Positions 58,952 through 64,000 of a stretch of DNA of 64,000 bases are shown here, in pieces. Location of the stretch: the NCBI RefSeq assembly GCF_000422725.1, contig NZ_AUGP01000018.1, positions 248,001-312,000 on the forward strand, given 5' to 3'. Positions within the stretch are counted from its first letter, which is position 1; each line of letters starts with the position of its first letter. A program made the translations under genes and the position numbers. This stretch comes from Flavobacterium subsaxonicum WB 4.1-42 = DSM 21790. Lineage in GTDB: Bacteria; Bacteroidota; Bacteroidia; Flavobacteriales; Flavobacteriaceae. The notes under the pieces are model-generated. The model was given only the letters and a program-made list of their open reading frames with translations. It made no database searches and had not been told where the DNA came from.

Positions 58952-59911
58952 ATGCTGGCAATAAAAAACATTTCATTCGGCTATACCGATACTACTATAC
59001 TCCATCAAATAAGCTTTACCGTAAAGACCGGACAAAATATTGCCGTTATTGGCGAGAGCGGCTGCGGCAAGAGTACCCTGCTTAAAGTTATTTACGGGCT
59101 GTACGACCTTAACGAAGGCGAGATAAGCTATAAGGGCGAGGTAGTTACCGGCCCCAAGCACAACCTTATACCGGGTATGCCGTACATGAAATACCTTGCG
59201 CAGGATTTCGATTTGATGCCCTATACTACTGTGGCCGAAAACGTTGGCAGTTTCCTGTCTAACATTTACCCTGAAGAAAAACAGCGCCGTATTATGGAAC
59301 TGCTGGAAGTGGTTGAAATGCAGGCTTTTGCCGATATCAAAACCAAATTTTTAAGTGGCGGGCAGCAGCAACGTGTGGCCCTGGCAAAGGTATTGGCCTT
59401 AGAACCAGAGGTTTTACTACTGGACGAACCTTTTAGCCACATCGATAACTTTAGAAAAAACGCTCTTAGGCGTAACCTGTTTGCCTACCTTAAGCAGCAA
59501 AAGGTTACTGTTATTGTGGCCACGCATGATAGTACCGATGCCTTATCCTTTGCAGATGAGACCATTGTGGTTAAAGCCGGACGCATGGTTGATAAGGCGC
59601 CATCTAAAGAAATTTACTATAACCCTAAAGATAAATACACGGCATCGTTGTTTGGCGAGGTTAACGAGATAAAACTGGAGCTGCTTACCCTTACCCAAAA
59701 GCCTGATGAGACGGTACTTATCTATCCGCACCAACTAAAGGTTGCCGAAGGCGGCCCGCTACGTGTTGTGGTTAAGCAGTGCTACTTTAAAGGCAGCAGG
59801 TACCTGGTCAAATCGGCGCTAAATAAGCAGGTGGTGTTTTTTGAGCACTATAAAGAGCTGTTACCCAACCAGGAAGTTACCCTTGCGGTAGATCGCAATG
59901 CGTTTGGGTAA
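58952..59911 (+). CDS. ABC transporter ATP-binding protein, orphan
   Basis: A 319-residue ABC ATPase. Walker A GESGCGKST is near residue 35, the Q-loop is YLAQDFDLMPYTT, the signature SGGQQQRVALAKVL is near 140, Walker B VLLLDEPFSHID and the H-loop ATHDSTDAL follow. The C-terminal ~80 residues resemble the TOBE-like regulatory domain of MalK/PotA/FbpC importers. No permease or binding protein is near, so its transport partner must be elsewhere, or it acts without one. ATG 58952 is chosen; the extension to 58904 crosses the -7 element. Confidence 0.87.
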   Translation: MLAIKNISFGYTDTTILHQISFTVKTGQNIAVIGESGCGKSTLLKVIYGLYDLNEGEISYKGEVVTGPKHNLIPGMPYMKYLAQDFDLMPYTTVAENVGSFLSNIYPEEKQRRIMELLEVVEMQAFADIKTKFLSGGQQQRVALAKVLALEPEVLLLDEPFSHIDNFRKNALRRNLFAYLKQQKVTVIVATHDSTDALSFADETIVVKAGRMVDKAPSKEIYYNPKDKYTASLFGEVNEIKLELLTLTQKPDETVLIYPHQLKVAEGGPLRVVVKQCYFKGSRYLVKSALNKQVVFFEHYKELLPNQEVTLAVDRNAFG

Positions 59912-60050
59912 TCCTCAAAATAATCCCAATTTAAAATTTGGTACAATTTTGGCTGTAATTCTATCAAAATTTAAAAATAGATAATCTTTAACGTATTTAT
60001 TTTAAGGATTGTGTATTTTTACAATGTGTTTCTACTAAAACAATCAATTT

Positions 60051-61064
60051 ATGTACAATTCAAAAATATCAGGCCTGGGATATTATGTTCCTGAAAACGT
60101 GGTTACTAACGACGACCTGTCTAAAATAATGGAAACCAACGACGAGTGGATCCAGGAGCGTACCGGTATTAAAGAGCGCAGGCATGTTATTAAGGGCGAT
60201 GGCGATACCACCACCACTATGGGGGTTAAGGCCGCCCAAGTAGCCATAGAGCGCGCCGGCATTGATAAGGATGATATAGACTTTATAGTGTTTGCTACCC
60301 TTAGCCCTGATTATTACTTTCCGGGGCCGGGCGTTTTAGTGCAGCGCGACCTTGGTTTAACGCGTACCATTGGTGCGTTAGATGTTAGAAATCAGTGTTC
60401 TGGCTTTATATATGCGCTCTCTGTGGCCGACCAGTTTATTAAGACAGGTATGTACAAAAACATCCTGATTATAGGGTCTGAGCTACACAGCACAGGCCTG
60501 GACATGACCACCCGTGGCCGTGGCGTATCGGTAATTTTTGGCGATGGCGCCGGTGCTGCCGTGCTAACCCGCGAGGAAGATAACACCAAGGGCATACTCT
60601 CTACCCACCTGCACAGCGAAGGTCAACATGCTGAAGAACTGAGTCTTATAGCGCCGGGCATGGGCAAGCGTTGGGTAACTGATATTATTGCCGATGCCGA
60701 CCCGAACGATGAGAGCTACTACCCATACATGAATGGCCAGTTTGTATTCAAGAATGCGGTGGTACGTTTTAGCGAGGTTATTATGGAAGGCCTTGCTAAG
60801 AACAACCTGCAAGTGTCTGATATCGATATGCTTATACCGCACCAGGCTAATTTAAGGATCTCGCAGTTTATTCAGCAGAAGTTTAAACTGACTGACGATC
60901 AGGTGTATAACAATATTATGAAGTATGGCAACACTACGGCGGCTTCTATACCAATTGCGTTGACCGAGGCGTGGGAGCAGGGCAAGATTAAAACAGGTGA
61001 TACTGTGGTACTTGCAGCGTTTGGCAGCGGCTTTACCTGGGGTAGCGCTATTATTAAATGGTAG
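60051..61064 (+). CDS. Beta-ketoacyl-ACP synthase III (FabH-like)
   Basis: A 337-residue thiolase-fold enzyme. The active-site triad is visible: Cys in NQCSGFIYAL (about residue 115), His in PHQANLRI (about residue 265) and Asn in YGNTTAASIP (about residue 296). The opening SGLGYYVPENVVTNDDL is typical of KAS III. FabH starts fatty acid synthesis by condensing acyl-CoA with malonyl-ACP; Bacteroidota have additional FabH-like paralogues, and the local context (no fab genes) does not tell which this is. A strong terminator follows. Confidence 0.9.
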   Translation: MYNSKISGLGYYVPENVVTNDDLSKIMETNDEWIQERTGIKERRHVIKGDGDTTTTMGVKAAQVAIERAGIDKDDIDFIVFATLSPDYYFPGPGVLVQRDLGLTRTIGALDVRNQCSGFIYALSVADQFIKTGMYKNILIIGSELHSTGLDMTTRGRGVSVIFGDGAGAAVLTREEDNTKGILSTHLHSEGQHAEELSLIAPGMGKRWVTDIIADADPNDESYYPYMNGQFVFKNAVVRFSEVIMEGLAKNNLQVSDIDMLIPHQANLRISQFIQQKFKLTDDQVYNNIMKYGNTTAASIPIALTEAWEQGKIKTGDTVVLAAFGSGFTWGSAIIKW

Positions 61065-61129
61065 ATTCTTCAGGTTTCGAGTTTAAAGTTTAGGGTTCAG
61101 GGTTTTTACCCAGCCGTAAAAATATAGGG

Positions 61130-61159
61130 TCCCTCGCAGTTATGCGGGGGATTTTTTTT
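61130..61159 (+). terminator. Terminator of the KAS III gene
   Basis: 9-bp stem TCCCTCGCA / TGCGGGGGA (one G-T pair), loop GTTA, followed by eight Ts (61152-61159). Confidence 0.88.
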
Positions 61160-61197
61160 GGCACATTCAAAGCCTATTTCGCAATCCTAAAAAACGT

Positions 61198-61400
61198 AAT
61201 TTTAACATTGATATTTCACTTTTGGACTTCGAGATTGGGAAAGAATTTCAGATTTTAGAATTGAGATTTCAGATTCAAAAATGGCGACCTGAAATTTAAA
61301 TTTTAACATTGATATTTCACTTTTGGACTTCGAGATTGAGGAACGGATCTCAGATTTCAGAATTGAGATTTCAGATTCAAAAAATTACGACCTGAAATTG
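61198..61400. repeat. Tandem direct repeat, about 101-bp unit
   Basis: Unit 1 starts at 61198 and unit 2 at 61299. The first 40 bp of each are identical (AATTTTAACATTGATATTTC and onward to CGAGATTG), and the later parts share AATTGAGATTTCAGATTC and CGACCTGAAATT with some substitutions. A third, weaker partial copy follows to about 61480. Noncoding. Confidence 0.85.
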
Positions 61401-61552
61401 AGATTTTAGAATTCAGATCGGGGCCTGAAAATCGGAATTCGGATTTTAGTTAAAAAATCAGATTTTAGAATTGAAACCTGAAATTTAACCTGCTATTTTT
61501 TGCCTTGTAGTACTGAAGCAATCCTTGCAGTACTGCGCCTGTAAATGTTTTG

Positions 61553-61560
61553 TAATTTTG
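61553..61560 (+). promoter_or_regulatory. -7 promoter element of the L,D-transpeptidase gene
   Basis: TAATTTTG, 40 bp before ATG 61601; a TTG lies 25 bp further upstream (61525-61527), slightly beyond the normal spacer. Confidence 0.5.
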
Positions 61561-61600
61561 TACCGTTATAATTGCTCCATCTTTTTAAGGTTTGCTATTA

Positions 61601-62119
61601 ATGAAAAAACGTATGCTCTGGATACTGCTCCTTTTACCGGCTGCCCTTGCGGCTTATTATTTTTATCCGTCTGCACCCTTACCACAGGGGAGCGTGGTAG
61701 ACAGGCTCGTGGTGCAAAAATCGAAACGTAAAATGGAAGCCTACGCCAACGGCCGGCTTTTAAAAACCTACACCATAGCCCTGGGCAAAAATCCCGAAGG
61801 GCACAAACAATTTGAGGGCGACAACCGTACGCCCGAAGGTAGCTATACCATTAACGCCCGTAACCCAAACAGCGGCTACCATAAAAATCTTGGCGTATCC
61901 TACCCCAACGAGTCCGACCTTGCCCATGCCCAAAAGCTCGGCAGGCCTGCGGGTGGCGAAATCAAAATTCACGGCCTGCGAAATGGCAGTGCGGGTTACA
62001 TTAACAAATTCCACCATTTTAAAGACTGGACCGCCGGTTGCATTGCCGTTACCAACCAGGAAATCGACGAGCTTTATGTTGCGGTTAAATTGGATGCGAT
62101 TATAGAGATTCTGCCATAA
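61601..62119 (+). CDS. L,D-transpeptidase (YkuD/YafK-like)
   Basis: A 172-residue protein with an N-terminal membrane anchor/signal (MKKRMLWILLLLPAALAAYY), then an L,D-transpeptidase domain: VDRLVVQKSKRKMEAYANGR, EGDNRTPEGSYTINARNP, IKIHGLRNG with the catalytic His (about residue 123), and FKDWTAGCIAVTNQEIDEL with the active Cys (about residue 148). The arrangement is nearest to YafK/DpaA-type proteins, some of which cleave rather than form cross-links to lipoproteins. Start ATG 61601; an in-frame TTG at 61592 is less likely. Confidence 0.87.
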   Translation: MKKRMLWILLLLPAALAAYYFYPSAPLPQGSVVDRLVVQKSKRKMEAYANGRLLKTYTIALGKNPEGHKQFEGDNRTPEGSYTINARNPNSGYHKNLGVSYPNESDLAHAQKLGRPAGGEIKIHGLRNGSAGYINKFHHFKDWTAGCIAVTNQEIDELYVAVKLDAIIEILP

Positions 62120-62137
62120 AATGTTTTTTATATCATA

Positions 62138-62145
62138 TAATTTTG
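62138..62145 (+). promoter_or_regulatory. -7 promoter element of the DUF262 gene
   Basis: TAATTTTG, 31 bp before ATG 62177. No -33 TTG is visible. Confidence 0.4.
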
Positions 62146-62176
62146 TAATATTATTGAATAATTAACATTATTTGGT

Positions 62177-63862
62177 ATGAATAAAAATGAAAATTTGTTA
62201 AACGCAAATACAATTTCCTTTAGTGATATAATATCTAGCGATAATATTTATACAGTTCCTTTATTTCAAAGAGATTATTCTTGGAGGGAAGAGAATTTGG
62301 ATGATTTATGGCTGGACATCGAAAATGCACGTGCAGATAGTACTAGGCATTATATGGGATCTATCGTACTAATAAAAAAAGAGAAAAAAAACTTAGAAAT
62401 AATAGATGGTCAGCAAAGATTAACGACTCTAAGTATCTTAGCTTTAAGCTGTATTAAAGTCATTAGTGAATTAATTGATTCGGATGTTGACAAAGATGAC
62501 AATATTGATAGGAAAGATATTTTAATGCGAAAGTTTATCGGGTATAAATCAGCTAGGTCGCTGATGTTTTCACCAAAATTAAGACTGAATAAATTAAATG
62601 ATCCTATCTATTCTTCATATTTGATTCAATTTAGCAAGGTTCCAAATATCAATAGAGAAGCATCTTCAAATAAGTTATTGGTTGAAGCATTTGAATACTT
62701 TTATGATAAGATAAAAAAGGAAATTTTTGTAAATAGTGATATTAATGAAATAATTGACTTTTTAGAATTTGTTGGTGATAATTTACAATTTATACAAATT
62801 ACTGTTGTTGATGAATTAAACGCATATTTAGTGTTTGAGACATTGAATGACCGTGGAATTCCATTGACGGTAACAGATTTATTCAAAAATTATTTGTTTT
62901 CCAGAGTTTCATCTGATGATCACGATCACATTAAAAACAAATGGGATAATATTTTAAAATTTATTAATTATAAAGATTTTTCAAATTTTTTGAGATATTT
63001 TTGGATATCTCGTAATAAGCTTATAACAGAAAAGGACTTATTTAAAGCTATTAAAAGGTCAATTACTAATCAGCAGGAAGTCTTCCAAATTATAACTAAT
63101 TTAGAAATTCATGCAGAAGTTTTTAATGCATTATCAGATCCTAATGATGAGCTATGGAAGGGTGAAAATGATATAATTAAATATCTTTCTGAATTACAAT
63201 TATTTGGTATCAAACAACCGTTTCCATTATTATTAGCTGCTTATGAGAAGTTTGATTTGCAAACTTTCGCAAGGGTTGTAAAAATATGTTCAGTTATTTC
63301 ATTTAGATATTCTGTGATTTCGGGATTGAAAACAAACGTATTAGAGCAAACGTATAGTCGAGCTGCTAATAATATTTCGAAGGGGATAAGTAAGTCTGCT
63401 AAAGACGTATTTAAGGATGTGAGTAATTTGTACGTAACTGATGAAGTATTTACAAATCAGTTTACATTAAAGTCTATAAAAACATCAAAAAATCGTTTAG
63501 TCAGATATATTATTTATGCTTTGGAAAATAAAGAAGCCAACACTGAAAAAAGTTACGATAAAGATAGTGGAACTATTGAACATATATTGCCAGAAAACCC
63601 CTCTATTGAGTGGAACAATTCATTTTTAAAAGATACCCAACTTGAATTTATCTATAGAATAGGTAACTATACCCTGTTGGAAAAAAAAATAAATAAAGAG
63701 TGTGAAAATAAAGTTATAGAGGAGAAAGTCGATTTATATAAAACTTCAACTTTTCAACTTTCAAATAAATTTGATTACGAAGAGTGGACTCCAGCTAAGT
63801 TAAAACATAGACAATCGCAACTTGCAAAATTAGCTAAACAAATCTGGAGATTGGAGTATTGA
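62177..63862 (+). CDS. DUF262/DUF1524 protein (GmrSD-like nuclease)
   Basis: A 561-residue single-chain protein with the N-terminal DUF262 domain, which has a ParB/Srx-like fold: YTVPLFQRDYSWREENLDDL and HYMGSIVLI, and the nucleotide-handling IDGQQRLTTLSIL (about residue 76). The C-terminal DUF1524 domain has an HNH-type GTIEHILPENPSIEWNN and YRIGNYTLLEKKIN. GmrSD enzymes are type IV restriction systems acting on modified phage DNA, usually as such a fusion. It is AT-rich compared with the flanks and stands alone at the window edge. Confidence 0.88.
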   Translation: MNKNENLLNANTISFSDIISSDNIYTVPLFQRDYSWREENLDDLWLDIENARADSTRHYMGSIVLIKKEKKNLEIIDGQQRLTTLSILALSCIKVISELIDSDVDKDDNIDRKDILMRKFIGYKSARSLMFSPKLRLNKLNDPIYSSYLIQFSKVPNINREASSNKLLVEAFEYFYDKIKKEIFVNSDINEIIDFLEFVGDNLQFIQITVVDELNAYLVFETLNDRGIPLTVTDLFKNYLFSRVSSDDHDHIKNKWDNILKFINYKDFSNFLRYFWISRNKLITEKDLFKAIKRSITNQQEVFQIITNLEIHAEVFNALSDPNDELWKGENDIIKYLSELQLFGIKQPFPLLLAAYEKFDLQTFARVVKICSVISFRYSVISGLKTNVLEQTYSRAANNISKGISKSAKDVFKDVSNLYVTDEVFTNQFTLKSIKTSKNRLVRYIIYALENKEANTEKSYDKDSGTIEHILPENPSIEWNNSFLKDTQLEFIYRIGNYTLLEKKINKECENKVIEEKVDLYKTSTFQLSNKFDYEEWTPAKLKHRQSQLAKLAKQIWRLEY

Positions 63863-63917
63863 AAGGTTAGGTGTTTAAAGCCTAATTTATCTTATTTGCG
63901 TTCTTTAAAAAAAAGCA

Positions 63918-63944
63918 GGCCCCGGAAACAAACGCTCCGGGGCC
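63918..63944 (+). terminator. Hairpin after the DUF262 gene
   Basis: Perfect 9-bp GC-rich stem GGCCCCGGA / TCCGGGGCC with a 9-nt loop, 55 bp after the stop. No T tract follows, so terminator function on the plus strand is uncertain; the A run at 63907-63914 would give Ts on the minus strand. Confidence 0.55.
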
Positions 63945-64000
63945 GTGCCTACCTAAACCCAAAAATATGAATGCATTTTTACTAATGCCTGATTAAGAAA

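Larger units (their letters stand above)
61065..61600. other. Repeat-bearing noncoding region between FabH-like and L,D-transpeptidase genes
   Basis: A 536-bp gap. It holds the terminator at 61130-61159, a tandem duplication of about 101 bp (61198-61400), further diverged AGATTTTAGAATTGA-like words up to 61480, and the promoter element at 61553-61560. No open reading frame of note was found. Confidence 0.7.

Noticed and set aside
61198..61480. CRISPR array
   Set aside because: The units are about 101 bp, adjacent without unique spacers, and there are no cas genes.

Overview
The window looks like a chromosomal segment of a Flavobacteriaceae bacterium (Flavobacterium-like, Bacteroidota). The DNA is AT-rich. 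Promoters carry the Bacteroidota -7 element TAnnTTTG, placed close upstream of many starts. There is a protein with a type IX secretion (T9SS) C-terminal sorting domain, a PorV-like outer-membrane protein, and several protein families typical of this phylum (DUF4105, DUF4369, peptidase M61, DUF2891). Only one RNA gene was seen, a tRNA-Thr(TGT). No rRNA, CRISPR array, IS element or prophage was recognised.

Bases 1-13,376 are the 3' part of a capsule/exopolysaccharide locus. They hold a hexapeptide acetyltransferase end, three glycosyltransferases, UDP-glucuronate decarboxylase, a VanZ-like protein, two initiating sugar-phosphate transferases, a DegT/PglE-type aminotransferase, a soluble CapD/PglF-type 4,6-dehydratase, a Wza-like export lipoprotein and a Wzc-like tyrosine autokinase with a Gly-Tyr tail. 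A convergent CpsB/YwqE-type phosphatase follows across a bidirectional terminator. The set makes nucleotide sugars, starts the lipid-linked repeat unit, exports the polymer and controls export by tyrosine phosphorylation.

Bases 13,400-25,200 carry envelope and housekeeping genes: DUF4105, a PorV-like protein, pssA, a GH25 lysozyme and an OafA-type acyltransferase. A minus-strand operon follows, KpsF/KdsD - unknown 181-aa protein - TatC - AhpD-like - LptB, then divergent recQ. Bases 25,200-33,000 mix lipoproteins and membrane proteins of unknown role with a secreted beta-helix protein, DUF2891 and an FAD oxidoreductase. Two lipoprotein genes here share a near-identical palindrome 55-57 bp before their starts.

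Bases 33,100-40,600 hold a TetR-like regulator with an ABC1/UbiB kinase and an overlapping 48-codon DUF2256 gene, then idi, queD, manA, tRNA-Thr, a nucleosidase and a small membrane protein with a cytochrome-oxidase-like motif. Bases 40,700-50,000 are mostly minus strand: a T9SS cargo protein, an M61 peptidase, a six-gene operon headed by a DUF2089 regulator, a TIGR03643-like protein, DoxX and an EamA transporter.

Bases 50,200-54,300 look like an accessory region: a Fic protein, a PIN toxin/antitoxin pair, and a RelA/SpoT-domain gene with a small unknown gene. That last pair is bounded by two copies of the htpG terminator region. From htpG to the end come OmpA, a lipocalin-like lipoprotein, a beta-barrel, an orphan ABC ATPase, a KAS III enzyme, a tandemly repeated noncoding stretch, an L,D-transpeptidase and a DUF262/DUF1524 GmrSD-like protein. 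All functional calls come from reading the sequence and from family knowledge; no database search was run.
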